DNA of 64,000 nt from Cellulophaga sp. HaHa_2_95 (lineage in GTDB: Bacteria > Bacteroidota > Bacteroidia > Flavobacteriales > Flavobacteriaceae). The notes beneath the pieces were generated by a model that was not told the origin of the DNA, made no database searches, and saw nothing but the letters and a program-made list of their open reading frames with translations. Position 1 is the stretch's first letter; each line of letters begins with the position of its first letter. Positions 1-8,892 of this stretch are shown here, one piece after another. The stretch covers positions 1,426,001 to 1,490,000 of the forward strand of contig NZ_CP058988.1 in assembly GCF_019278565.1 (NCBI RefSeq), in the 5' to 3' direction. The position numbers were made by a program, and so were the translations under genes.

Positions 1-1427
1 TATTTTTTAGTCGCAATTCCTCGAAGCATTCCTCCAAAAATAAAAAAATGAAAAGGTAGTACGCTATACCAATAGAGCCTACCGCGAAGTCCGCGAGGTC
101 TAAATGTCGCAGTTTGATGCAATACATTACTTTCGTCAATTTCAAATTCTAACCAAGCTTCTCCTGGTAAGCGCATTTCTGCAAATAAAAGCAAGCGTTT
201 ATTTTTTTTATCGGCAAGCAAAACACGCCAAAAATCAAGGGCGTCACCTGTAAAAATCCTGTCTGGATGTGTTCTTCCACGGCGCAGCCCAACACCGCCA
301 GAGAGTTTGTCCATAAAACCTCTTATTTTCCACAACCAATTGGCATAGTACCAACCTGTTTCGCCGCCAATTTTCCAGATGTTCTGAAGTGCTAATTCAG
401 GGTCATCAACTTTCATTGATTTTTTATCGGTAAGAACACCATATTTGGGAACTTGAATATGTTTTTCTAAATTTTTTCTAAAACGCCCACTAATCATACT
501 ATCCTTCCAGCTACTCACTACTAAATTCTGTTCAATTTTTTTGAACGCCATGTCTATAGCTTCCATGTAGGAGAAAGGGGTTATTTCTAAGAGGTCTTGC
601 AGGCGCTGATCTTTTGCAACAACCTCCATTTTCATACTATCAACAAGATTAATAGCAAGCTTGTAAGACGTAGAGGTGACAAAATATAACCAATAGGAAG
701 AGAGTTTAGGAGTCATTATAGGTACTGTAACAATCCAATTTTTAAAACCTCTAGCTTTTGCATATTGGTGAAGCATCTCTTTATAGGTGAGCACATTAGG
801 GCCAGCAATATCGAAAGAATCGTTATACGTTTCTTTATGGCCAATTACGCCGGTTAAATAGGAAATTACATCTCTTATGGCAATAGGTTGTGTTTTTGTT
901 AGTACCCATTTTGGAGTGATCATAAAGGGTAATTTCTCACATAAATCACGGATAATTTCAAAAGAGGAGCTTCCTGATCCCACAATTATTCCGGCTCTTA
1001 AAACCGTAAGATTAAAATTCCCTTGATAGAGAATGTCCTCAACGTTTTTTCTAGAACTTAAATGCTTAGATAGTTCTGTGTCATTCACTATTCCGCTTAA
1101 GTAAATTACTTGTTGCACATTTGTTTCTGCTAAATAAGCGTTGAAATTGTGTGCTGTAATGGCTTCTTGTTTATCAAAATCTTGAGTAGAAGAACTCATA
1201 GAGTGTATTAGGAAGTAAGCAATATCTATATCTTTTGGTATTTTTCCAGATGAAAAATCTTCTAGTAAATCCAATTCTATAACTTCTATTTGTGCTCTTG
1301 TTTCTTTATCTATAGACAAGCGGCGCTCATTGCGTACAGCGCATACTACTTCATGACCTAACTCCAAAAGCTGCGGCAATAATCGCATGCCAATATAGCC
1401 ATTTGCGCCAGTGAGAAGTATTTTCAT
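1..1427 (-). CDS. SDR-family oxidoreductase with DUF2867 tail (3' end outside window)
   Basis: This is a predicted NAD(P)-binding reductase or epimerase of the extended short-chain dehydrogenase group. The reverse-strand reading begins MKILLTGANGYIGMRLLPQL, a Rossmann nucleotide-binding motif of the form TGxxGYIG. A SSRKNVEDIL stretch and a region typical of NmrA-like proteins follow. The C-terminal part contains GGETGWYYANWLWKIRGFMD, recalling the DUF2867 domain often fused to this fold in Bacteroidota. About 475 codons are visible and no stop is reached, so the C terminus lies beyond base 1. The ATG is 9 bp after the stop of the upstream gene, so it is probably the last gene of a three-gene unit. 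Substrate unknown. Confidence 0.82.
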   Translation of the reverse strand, partial: MKILLTGANGYIGMRLLPQLLELGHEVVCAVRNERRLSIDKETRAQIEVIELDLLEDFSSGKIPKDIDIAYFLIHSMSSSTQDFDKQEAITAHNFNAYLAETNVQQVIYLSGIVNDTELSKHLSSRKNVEDILYQGNFNLTVLRAGIIVGSGSSSFEIIRDLCEKLPFMITPKWVLTKTQPIAIRDVISYLTGVIGHKETYNDSFDIAGPNVLTYKEMLHQYAKARGFKNWIVTVPIMTPKLSSYWLYFVTSTSYKLAINLVDSMKMEVVAKDQRLQDLLEITPFSYMEAIDMAFKKIEQNLVVSSWKDSMISGRFRKNLEKHIQVPKYGVLTDKKSMKVDDPELALQNIWKIGGETGWYYANWLWKIRGFMDKLSGGVGLRRGRTHPDRIFTGDALDFWRVLLADKKNKRLLLFAEMRLPGEAWLEFEIDESNVLHQTATFRPRGLRGRLYWYSVLPFHFFIFGGMLRGIATKK

Positions 1428-1436
1428 ATAGTGGTT

Positions 1437-1862
1437 TTAAAGATCTGTTATAGAAGTGGGGGTATTTTCGATTTTAAAATCGAGGATTTTTTTAAAATAA
1501 TTTTGGATTGCTTTGGTGTCAGATTTTACTTTGATGAAATAATGATCCTTATAAATAGAATATACCGCAAAATCTCCTTTGTAAATGGTGAGTTTGTAAT
1601 ATGGAATTACTAAAGCAAAAGTTTCTAATAGTGATCTAAAGCGAACAATGATTCCCTTTGGTCGTAACTCTACATTGCAAGAATCTGTATTGTTATCTAG
1701 AAGTAATAGATTACGTATTTCAATGCTTGTTTCCGTAATAAATAGCTTAGGAGAGCCAATTCCTTTCATAGCCCAACGTTCTTTTAACGTAAAAGGCTTA
1801 CCTACTAGTTCATCTACTTTTCGGGTAATTTCTTTGTTATTGTAAGATACATTAACAAGCAT
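1437..1862 (-). CDS. hypothetical protein, 141 aa
   Basis: I do not recognise this family. The protein is soluble, with no signal peptide or membrane segment, and reads as mixed alpha/beta. A conspicuous segment is PFTLKERWAMKGIGSPKLFI near the N terminus. It lies between a 64-codon gene ending 3 bp before its ATG and the SDR gene starting 9 bp after its stop. The tight spacing suggests a single transcript. Its coding character (A+T-rich third positions) matches the neighbours, so it is probably a real conserved flavobacterial protein. Function unknown. Confidence 0.65.
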   Translation of the reverse strand: MLVNVSYNNKEITRKVDELVGKPFTLKERWAMKGIGSPKLFITETSIEIRNLLLLDNNTDSCNVELRPKGIIVRFRSLLETFALVIPYYKLTIYKGDFAVYSIYKDHYFIKVKSDTKAIQNYFKKILDFKIENTPTSITDL

Positions 1863-1865
1863 AGA

Positions 1866-2060
1866 TTAGAGTTTTCTGTTTACAGGAACTTTTCTGCCAT
1901 CAACACGTTGCGCTATGTATTGAACTTTCTTACCAGATTGATCGTTGTCGTCTTTAAAAAATGATGCTATCATCTCATTGAAAAAAGTAGCTATTGATAC
2001 GGCTATCTGCCTTAAACGAGAAGAACTTAGTTGCGCAATTACTTTTTGTATATCTGCCAT
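1866..2060 (-). CDS. small hypothetical protein, 64 aa
   Basis: A small protein beginning MADIQKVIAQLSSSRLRQIA. The first half looks helical and amphipathic (IAVSIATFFNEMIASFF), and the tail is basic (GRKVPVNRKL). No known domain is recognised. It is the first gene of the 2060-to-1 minus-strand unit and sits 3 bp before the next ATG. It faces argS, which is transcribed away from it. Upstream on the minus strand is TAACTTTA, one mismatch from the Bacteroidota -7 box TAnnTTTG. Function unknown; a role tied to the two downstream genes is only inferred from spacing. Confidence 0.6.
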   Translation of the reverse strand: MADIQKVIAQLSSSRLRQIAVSIATFFNEMIASFFKDDNDQSGKKVQYIAQRVDGRKVPVNRKL

Positions 2061-2138
2061 GATGCAATTTTTCTTATAAAGTTACGCAATTAGGAGTTGT
2101 TTAAGTCTTAATATACTATTAAAAGGACAAAAAATGTT

Positions 2139-2146
2139 TAGTTTTG
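2139..2146 (+). promoter_or_regulatory. candidate -7 box (TAgtTTTG) for argS
   Basis: TAGTTTTG fits the Bacteroidota sigma consensus TAnnTTTG and ends 22 bp before the argS ATG. No clear TTTG -33 box lies at the usual distance. Confidence 0.5.
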
Positions 2147-2168
2147 CAGATTGATAAGTCAAATAATC

Positions 2169-3947
2169 ATGAATATCCAGAACGTATTAGAAACCAAGGT
2201 AAAAGAAGCGGTTTCAACATTATTTAAAGCAGAATTACCATCGGTTGAATTTCAACCAACACGCAAAGATTTTGAGGGCGATATCACTATCGTTGTATTC
2301 CCAATGTTACGTGTTGTAAAAGGCAATCCGGTACAGATAGGAAATGATATTGGTGCTTATTTAGTAGCGCAAGTTGAGGAAATTATTGGGTTTAATGTAA
2401 TCAAAGGGTTTTTAAATCTGGTAATTAGCGACCCATATTACTTGGCAGATTTTAAAATGATTGATGCGAATTCAACTTTTGGCCATGTAGCTCCAGATGC
2501 AGCAAACGCTGTTATGGTAGAATATTCTTCACCAAATACAAACAAGCCCTTGCATTTAGGGCATATCAGAAATAATTTATTAGGTTATTCTGTTGCGGAA
2601 ATATTAAAAGCATCAGGAAAAAAAGTATATAAAACCCAAATTATTAATGACCGAGGAATCCATATTTGTAAAAGTATGTTGGCTTGGCAGAAGTTTGGAA
2701 AAGGAGAAACTCCTGAAAGTACTGGTTTGAAGGGTGATAAGTTGGTGGGAAACTATTACGTAGCCTTTGATAAAGCTTATAAGGAAGAGGTTGCTAATTT
2801 AATAGCTAATGGAACGGTTAAAGAAGTTGCAGAAAAAGAAGCGCCAATTTTAGTAGAAGCACAACAAATGCTTTTAAAATGGGAAGCTGGAGATGAGGAT
2901 GTTGTAGCGCTTTGGAGGACTATGAATCAATGGGTGTATGCAGGATTTGAAGTTACATATAAAAATTTAGGAGTAGATTTTGATACCTTATATTATGAGA
3001 GTGACACCTATTTACTAGGAAAAGATGTTGTTGCTGCTGGCTTAGAAAAAGGAGTTTTCTTTAAAAAAGAAGATGGTAGTGTTTGGATAGATTTGACAGA
3101 CGAAGGTCTTGATGAAAAGATTGTATTGCGTTCAGACGGTACGGCAGTCTATATGACTCAAGATATTGGTACGGCTATACAACGGGTAAAAGACCATCCT
3201 GATGTCAGTGGTATGGTGTATACCGTTGGGAATGAGCAAGATTATCACTTTAAAGTGTTGTTTTTAATTTTAAAGAAATTAGGTTTCTCTTGGTCAGAAA
3301 ATTTATTCCATTTGAGTTATGGGATGGTAGATTTGCCAAGTGGAAAAATGAAAAGTAGAGAGGGCACGGTTGTAGATGCAGATGATTTAATGCAAGATAT
3401 GACAACTACTGCTGGTGAAATTTCTCAAGAATTAGGAAAACTTGAAGATTATTCTGCTGATGAAAAGCAAGATTTATATAAAATGATTGGCTTGGGGGCT
3501 TTAAAATATTACATTTTAAAAGTAGATCCTAAAAAGCGAATTTTGTTTAATCCTGAAGAATCCGTAGATTTTCAAGGAAATACAGGTCCGTTTATTCAGT
3601 ATACCTATGCAAGGATACAATCTATTTTACGCAAGGCAGATGAATTAAAGTTGAATGGTTTTGATGGGTTGAAAGAACTTCATGCAAAGGAAAAAGAATT
3701 AATTAAACAATTACAGGGATATCCAGAGACCATTCAATTGGCAGCAGCTAATTATAGTCCGGCATTGGTTGCTAATTATACGTATGATTTAGTAAAAGAA
3801 TTTAACTCATTTTATCAGAATGTATCTATCTTAGGAGAAGAAGATACAGCGAAGAAAGCATTTAGAGTGCAATTATCTAAAAAGGTAAGTGATGTTATAC
3901 AGTCTTCTTTTAAATTATTGGGAATAGAAGTTCCTCAACGTATGTAA
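2169..3947 (+). CDS. argS: arginyl-tRNA synthetase
   Basis: It charges tRNA-Arg with arginine in the cytoplasm and is a class I synthetase. The protein of 592 aa is within the normal size range. An N-terminal additional domain of about 110 residues leads into SSPNTNKPLHLGHIRNNLLG, where HLGH is the HIGH signature (about residue 130). The KMSKS-type loop reads GKMKSREG near residue 385. The C-terminal helical anticodon-binding part contains GNTGPFIQYTYARIQSILRK. I chose the ATG at 2169; an upstream in-frame TTG at 2151 lies only 4 bp past the predicted -7 box and is unlikely to start the protein. The next gene begins 15 bp downstream, so co-transcription is likely. Confidence 0.97.
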   Translation: MNIQNVLETKVKEAVSTLFKAELPSVEFQPTRKDFEGDITIVVFPMLRVVKGNPVQIGNDIGAYLVAQVEEIIGFNVIKGFLNLVISDPYYLADFKMIDANSTFGHVAPDAANAVMVEYSSPNTNKPLHLGHIRNNLLGYSVAEILKASGKKVYKTQIINDRGIHICKSMLAWQKFGKGETPESTGLKGDKLVGNYYVAFDKAYKEEVANLIANGTVKEVAEKEAPILVEAQQMLLKWEAGDEDVVALWRTMNQWVYAGFEVTYKNLGVDFDTLYYESDTYLLGKDVVAAGLEKGVFFKKEDGSVWIDLTDEGLDEKIVLRSDGTAVYMTQDIGTAIQRVKDHPDVSGMVYTVGNEQDYHFKVLFLILKKLGFSWSENLFHLSYGMVDLPSGKMKSREGTVVDADDLMQDMTTTAGEISQELGKLEDYSADEKQDLYKMIGLGALKYYILKVDPKKRILFNPEESVDFQGNTGPFIQYTYARIQSILRKADELKLNGFDGLKELHAKEKELIKQLQGYPETIQLAAANYSPALVANYTYDLVKEFNSFYQNVSILGEEDTAKKAFRVQLSKKVSDVIQSSFKLLGIEVPQRM

Positions 3948-3962
3948 ATTAAAGTAAGAAAT

Positions 3963-4739
3963 ATGTGGATACCTGTTTTGGTTATCATTGTAATAGCCGC
4001 ATATTTCTTATATGTTTTGCGTTATGCTTATCGCATATATTTCACGCAATTAGACCCATTAACCATTTCAGAAAAGAAAATTATTCTTAATAATTTTCCA
4101 GTCTATAAAAAGTTATCAAATAAACAGAAGCAGAAATTTGAGTATCGTTTGCTTCGGTTTAGGAGAGATAAGCAATTTGTCTTTCATGGTTTGACACCGC
4201 GGCAAGAAGATATGGCGTTGCTTCTTAGTGCTACAGCTACTATTTTAACCTTGGGCTTGAAAAGATATAAGATTCCCGCTATAGAGCGTCTAATTATCTA
4301 CCCAAATCAATATTTTTCTAAACTTAATCGTCAGAACCATATTGGAGAATATAATCCGGGATTAAAAACCATTGTTTTTTCTGCAGAACATGTAAAGCAA
4401 GGGTTTGATATTCCTAACGATAATAAAAATCTAGGGGTTCATGAGTTTGCTCATGCTTTAAGTTTTAATGCCGTGTTAGAACGTAATCTTGAGAATAGGA
4501 ATTTTAGAAAATATATGGATCTTTTAGCCTCCGTGTATAGTTCTACTTTATTTCAGCAGAAATTTAAAGAAAGCACTTATTTTAGAGCCTATAGCAAAAC
4601 CAATGTTCAGGAGTTTTTTGCTGTTGCTGTAGAAAATTATGTAGAAACCCCTTTAGAATTTAGGCAAGAGTTTCCTGAGATATATTTGATTCTGAGAAAG
4701 ATGCTGAATTTTGATTTTCAGAAACCTTTTGAGGTGTAA
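3963..4739 (+). CDS. MtfA-like zinc metallopeptidase (M90), membrane-anchored
   Basis: Predicted zinc-dependent peptidase of the MtfA family. E. coli MtfA is a cytosolic aminopeptidase-like protein that binds the Mlc repressor. Here residues 3-20 form a single N-terminal membrane segment, which the E. coli protein lacks. The zinc motif HEFAH is at residues 160-164, and a likely third ligand is the Glu in NVQEFFAVAVENYVETP, a conserved segment of the family. The length of 258 aa matches the family. It follows argS by 15 bp and its stop abuts the stop of the convergent TonB receptor gene with no gap. Substrate unknown; no Mlc equivalent is visible nearby. Confidence 0.85.
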   Translation: MWIPVLVIIVIAAYFLYVLRYAYRIYFTQLDPLTISEKKIILNNFPVYKKLSNKQKQKFEYRLLRFRRDKQFVFHGLTPRQEDMALLLSATATILTLGLKRYKIPAIERLIIYPNQYFSKLNRQNHIGEYNPGLKTIVFSAEHVKQGFDIPNDNKNLGVHEFAHALSFNAVLERNLENRNFRKYMDLLASVYSSTLFQQKFKESTYFRAYSKTNVQEFFAVAVENYVETPLEFRQEFPEIYLILRKMLNFDFQKPFEV

Positions 4740-7295
4740 TTAGAAGAACATTCGAAAACTGAAATTAGGAGTAATTCCCAGCGAAACACTTTCTACGGTT
4801 TCTATTTCATCTTGGTCATTTAATCGGTAGTATCTATTCAGGATGTTTTTATGGTCTAGTATATTCAACAGCGATGCGCCAACAGATGCTTTTATATTTT
4901 GGCTGATTTTAAAATCATAAATTGCAGATGCATCTACGCGTAGATATTCTGGTAACCTACTGTTGTTGGAGTCTTCGTAATTGATAGTATTCGGGAAAAC
5001 TAAGGTATTTATGGCGTTTCCGTTTTCTTGTGGCTTTGTGTAGGGTCTTCCCGTTCTGTAATTAAGGCCAAGACCTAGTTTTAGGTGTTCATAGCTGTAG
5101 GTGCTTGCAAAAGTGATAGTATGCCTGATATCTAAATTATTAGGAAATGTAGTAGGGTTTAAGAGGTCAAACGAATAATCATTTTTATTATACGTATAGG
5201 TTAGCCAGTTACTGAGATCCCTTGTTTTTTGGTTGATTAAGAATTCGACTCCTCTTGCGGCATAGGTTCCAATTTCCCCATTAAACTGATCTTCATTCTG
5301 AAAACCTTGGGTAGTGGTGCTAATACCATCTACATATTTGTAAAACCCTTCTAAGCCAATATAAATCTTGTTTTTATCGTAATTAACGCCTAATGAAACT
5401 TGTTTACTTCTGGTAATTGGTAAGTCTTCTTCATTAGACAAAACCCATCTTCGTTTTTCAATTCCTAGAAAATTTTGTTTCAAATCAATGACCTGGTTGG
5501 TAGTCTGATTTTTAAATTCACCTTGTAATTCCACCTTAAGGTTACGAATCAATTTATAATTTATATTTACCCGTGGTTCTAGAATAAGCTTTTTAAAAGT
5601 GGCTAAGTTTTCTGCATAGTTTGCACGTACACCTGCTCTAGCCCAAAGTTTCTTATTTTCAGAGGCGTAGGTAAGTTCTGAAAATAGGGCGTGCGTTCTA
5701 ATAACCCCTTTTATATTACTTTTGAACGGGGGTTGCGTTACATTCGTAAAATTTATAATTCCGACTTCTTTAAATTCATATCCATTTTTCCAAGCCAGCT
5801 GTTCAGAGAAATGGTAGTTAGATGTTAATTGAATGGCAGTTTCTAATACTTCGTTATTTTGAAGTAACTGCTGACCATTTTCTGAGGTGAAATTTTCAGA
5901 GTCTAAATGGTAAGAGGTGTAATAGGTATTTATTTTTGTGGAGAAATTAGAATTCCATGTGCTCTCTAAATAACCACCAATAGAAATATTGGTTTGCATT
6001 AATTTACTCTTGGTATTTTCTGTGGTGTTCGTATTTAAAGCAGTATATTCTAATAAATTATTTATGGCAATAAAACTTATACGTGCCTTATGCTTCTGTG
6101 AAATATCATATAATAATTTACCTGTAAAATCGTAAAAATAGAAGTCTTCGCTTCTAGCTATATTTTCTTGTTCAGGTTCATTGCCTTTAATTTCGGTATC
6201 CTGAAAAGCTCTTTCATAAAACTGATTGTACGTAGGAGTGTTTAAAAGATCAGTGATAGAACGTCTTCCTGAAAATTGAAATGCTAAATTTTCCTTAAAG
6301 GGAATTTGGCCATACACATCACCACTTAATAAATTAATTCCTGCGCCACCATATAATTCGCCAGTAATAGTATTCTTTGTTCGCATATCCAAAATACTGC
6401 TCACGCCGTCTCCAAAAGCAGCACTTGAGCCATTCTTTATAAGAGTAACTTTATCTGTGAGGTAGGGGTTAAAAGCAGAAATTAAGCCAAAGAAGTGTCC
6501 CGATTGATACATTTTTATGCCCTCCCAAAGTATTAAGTTTTGGTCATTAGTACCGCCACGGACATTAATATCAGAAACGGTTTCGTCAATACTTTTTATT
6601 CCGGGTAGTGCTTGTACGGTTTGTAGAATATCAGGTTCTATTAGACCGGGGAGAATCCCGAAATCGTCAGTATTTAAAAGAAGACTAGCATCATCTTGTT
6701 TCTCTAGTCCAGTAGTTAAAAATTTATAGATAATAACTTCATCTAATTGTTGAATATTTTGAGCTAATGCTATAATTTGACAAGGCCCATCATGTTCTAA
6801 TTCCTCTGCTTTTATAAACGTGGGTTTAAAACCTACATGTCTAATTTCTAGAATAGAACCTTTTGGGATGTTGTTCAAATAGAATACACCAGTATTATCT
6901 GTAATGGTAGTTATACCTTGTTCAAGCACTTTTATCGTGGCGTGGTATAAGGTGTTTTGCTCGAAGTTATCTAGAACTTTTGCGCAAACAGAAATTACCT
7001 TTTTGGAAATAGTGTAATACCTCGTGTCTATTTTTTTTAAATCTAAGGGTATTTTTGTTTCAATATAATGTATGGCAGCTTCAAGTTCATTGAATTCTTG
7101 AGGAGTAATAGAAAAGGTGTTAATGGTGTTATCTGCAAATGAAAATTTTACAGAAAAGGTTTTTTCTATTTGATTTAAATACGTTCTAAGCGAAACCTGT
7201 GCAGCCCTATTTTCCTGCCCCGAGATTTTTAAGGAGGAGAAAAATATAACGGCAATTAAAAATATAGTTACTATACTACTCAGCGTTTTTAGCAT
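4740..7295 (-). CDS. TonB-dependent receptor with N-terminal carboxypeptidase-like domain
   Basis: Outer-membrane active transporter of 851 aa, regulated by its own sigma/anti-sigma pair. An N-terminal signal segment (about residues 7-25) is followed by an STN-like signalling region (about 30-100) and a CarboxypepD_reg-like beta domain (about 105-185, with TDNTGVFYLNNIPKG). The plug (about 200-310) contains LPGIKSIDETVSDINVRGG, and a 22-strand barrel ends in FSFRMFF. The STN region is the contact for FecR in FecA-type signalling. No SusD-like partner gene is adjacent, so this is not a classic SusCD polysaccharide locus. The gene overlaps fecR by 20 bp, consistent with translational coupling. 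Ligand unknown. Confidence 0.93.
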   Translation of the reverse strand: MLKTLSSIVTIFLIAVIFFSSLKISGQENRAAQVSLRTYLNQIEKTFSVKFSFADNTINTFSITPQEFNELEAAIHYIETKIPLDLKKIDTRYYTISKKVISVCAKVLDNFEQNTLYHATIKVLEQGITTITDNTGVFYLNNIPKGSILEIRHVGFKPTFIKAEELEHDGPCQIIALAQNIQQLDEVIIYKFLTTGLEKQDDASLLLNTDDFGILPGLIEPDILQTVQALPGIKSIDETVSDINVRGGTNDQNLILWEGIKMYQSGHFFGLISAFNPYLTDKVTLIKNGSSAAFGDGVSSILDMRTKNTITGELYGGAGINLLSGDVYGQIPFKENLAFQFSGRRSITDLLNTPTYNQFYERAFQDTEIKGNEPEQENIARSEDFYFYDFTGKLLYDISQKHKARISFIAINNLLEYTALNTNTTENTKSKLMQTNISIGGYLESTWNSNFSTKINTYYTSYHLDSENFTSENGQQLLQNNEVLETAIQLTSNYHFSEQLAWKNGYEFKEVGIINFTNVTQPPFKSNIKGVIRTHALFSELTYASENKKLWARAGVRANYAENLATFKKLILEPRVNINYKLIRNLKVELQGEFKNQTTNQVIDLKQNFLGIEKRRWVLSNEEDLPITRSKQVSLGVNYDKNKIYIGLEGFYKYVDGISTTTQGFQNEDQFNGEIGTYAARGVEFLINQKTRDLSNWLTYTYNKNDYSFDLLNPTTFPNNLDIRHTITFASTYSYEHLKLGLGLNYRTGRPYTKPQENGNAINTLVFPNTINYEDSNNSRLPEYLRVDASAIYDFKISQNIKASVGASLLNILDHKNILNRYYRLNDQDEIETVESVSLGITPNFSFRMFF

Positions 7296-8184
7296 GCAAA
7301 ATCACTTTATTCCCCTCTAAAGTATATGTTATGTTATTTGGAACACAGATACTTTTTAATGCCGAATCTATATTTTTATTAGTGAACGTTCCTGTGAACA
7401 AGGTATTCGTATTTATAGAACTAGAGCTTATTGTAAGATTATATTGACGTTCTAGTTCTGCTAAAACAAAGTTTAATGGAATACTGGTAAAGGTACTTTC
7501 GTTGGTGATCCAAGAAGGCTTATCTGTTTTAGGTGCTTCTGTAGGAATAATTTTATCATTCAAAACTAGGAATGAAGTTCCTGCTGGTAATTTCAATGTC
7601 TTGTTTTTATAAGTAACGCTAACTAAACCTTCAAAGCAGGTAACTTTAAAATAATTAGGCCTATTAGTAACATTAAATTGAGTTCCTAAGACTTGAATGG
7701 TTCCGGAAGAAGTTTCTACTGTGAACTTTTTCCCTTTGGCCACTTTAAAATAGGCTTCTCCATTAAGGGTAAGGTGCCTTTTTTGATCCCAATTTTTTAT
7801 GTTATAATCCATTTGTGAATCCGCATTTAAAACTACTTCTGAAGCATCTGGCAAAGTAATGAGTTCTGTTTGTGCTAGGGCTGTTTCTACATGCTCATTT
7901 GTATTCATAAAGAAATAAGCTCCGGTTATCAATAGCACAATGGCAGCTGCAATACGTGTAAATTTCTTTAAAGGGCTAAGCTTTACAACTTTTCCTTTTG
8001 TGGTTTTACGACCTAGTTTACTTTCAGCCAATGCCTTCTCAATATCAAATTCAGGCGTTTCTAGGGTGCTGGAAACAGTAGCAATTTTTTTGTACGAAGC
8101 ATACTCGTCAGACTTTTTAAAAGCCTCGAGTTCAGCATCCGTTAATTCGTTGTTCAGCCATTTGGCTAAGTAATTTTCTTGCAT
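7276..8184 (-). CDS. FecR-family anti-sigma factor
   Basis: Inner-membrane anti-sigma regulator of 302 aa. A cytoplasmic N-terminal region (residues 1-75) would bind the sigma factor. One membrane helix follows (about 78-94, IAAAIVLLITGAYFFM). The periplasmic FecR domain holds EAYFKVAKGKKFTVETSSG and QVLGTQFNV, and a C-terminal DUF4974-type domain holds PLNFVLAELERQYNLTI. In this family the periplasmic part senses the ligand-loaded receptor through its STN domain. The gene is 83 bp downstream of the sigma gene and overlaps the receptor gene by 20 bp, the usual Bacteroidota order sigma, fecR, receptor. Confidence 0.95.
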   Translation of the reverse strand: MQENYLAKWLNNELTDAELEAFKKSDEYASYKKIATVSSTLETPEFDIEKALAESKLGRKTTKGKVVKLSPLKKFTRIAAAIVLLITGAYFFMNTNEHVETALAQTELITLPDASEVVLNADSQMDYNIKNWDQKRHLTLNGEAYFKVAKGKKFTVETSSGTIQVLGTQFNVTNRPNYFKVTCFEGLVSVTYKNKTLKLPAGTSFLVLNDKIIPTEAPKTDKPSWITNESTFTSIPLNFVLAELERQYNLTISSSSINTNTLFTGTFTNKNIDSALKSICVPNNITYTLEGNKVILHAKNAE

Positions 8185-8267
8185 AATTTATGCTTTATAT
8201 AGCTATAACACTCTGCAGGGCAAAAACCCTACTATTTTTATTAATATTAATCCACTATTAGAGAAGT

Positions 8268-8777
8268 TTAGATCCCGTCAATTTTTTCGCGTAATGATTT
8301 TAGCGCTAAATGCATTCTTTTTTCAATGGCTTTAACACTTACTCCTTCCAGCTCCGCAATCTCCTTATATTTTTTTCCATCAATTCTATTCAACAAAAAA
8401 GTACTGCGTTGGTTTTCTGGTAAATCGGATAAGGCTTGTTCTAATTTTAATTTAAATTCTTTTTCTTCTAGAAGAAATTCAGGAGACTCATGAGTAACTT
8501 CTAACGTTTCTTTAGCATGCTTAAAGCGCACTTTTTCGGCTTTAAGGACATTTAAATACAAATTATTAGCAACCGTATATACAAACGACTTCGCTTTTTC
8601 TGGAGCTACCTTTTTGCAATTTTCCCAAAGTTTTATAAAAGCTTCTTGTACAACATCATAGGCTTTCTCCTCATTCCCATATTTATAATATATGTAGTTA
8701 AAAACCGTTTTAGAATTGGTTTTAAATAATTCATTATAAACTTGTTCCGCACAAACGTTTTGTTTTGGTGTATCCAT
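8268..8777 (-). CDS. ECF RNA polymerase sigma-70 factor
   Basis: ECF sigma factor of 169 aa directing transcription of cell-envelope genes. Region 2 is seen in VFNYIYYKYGNEEKAYDVVQ, followed by EAFIKLWENC. Region 4 is seen in LPENQRSTFLLNRIDGKKYK, followed by the helix-turn-helix EIAELEGVSVKAIEKRM. I chose the ATG at 8777; a TTG directly before it is less likely. It heads the operon with fecR and the receptor, so its targets probably include this operon. The divergent lipoprotein gene starts 115 bp away and may share control, which is inference from layout only. Confidence 0.95.
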   Translation of the reverse strand: MDTPKQNVCAEQVYNELFKTNSKTVFNYIYYKYGNEEKAYDVVQEAFIKLWENCKKVAPEKAKSFVYTVANNLYLNVLKAEKVRFKHAKETLEVTHESPEFLLEEKEFKLKLEQALSDLPENQRSTFLLNRIDGKKYKEIAELEGVSVKAIEKRMHLALKSLREKIDGI

Positions 8778-8892
8778 CAATCAATTATCAAAAAGTATTT
8801 TTCAAAGGTATTTTAAAAATAATTAAAAGTTTTGGTAGGGTTTTTTAAACGTGAGTTGTTTTAATGGTATAATAACAGAAAACCAAATCATT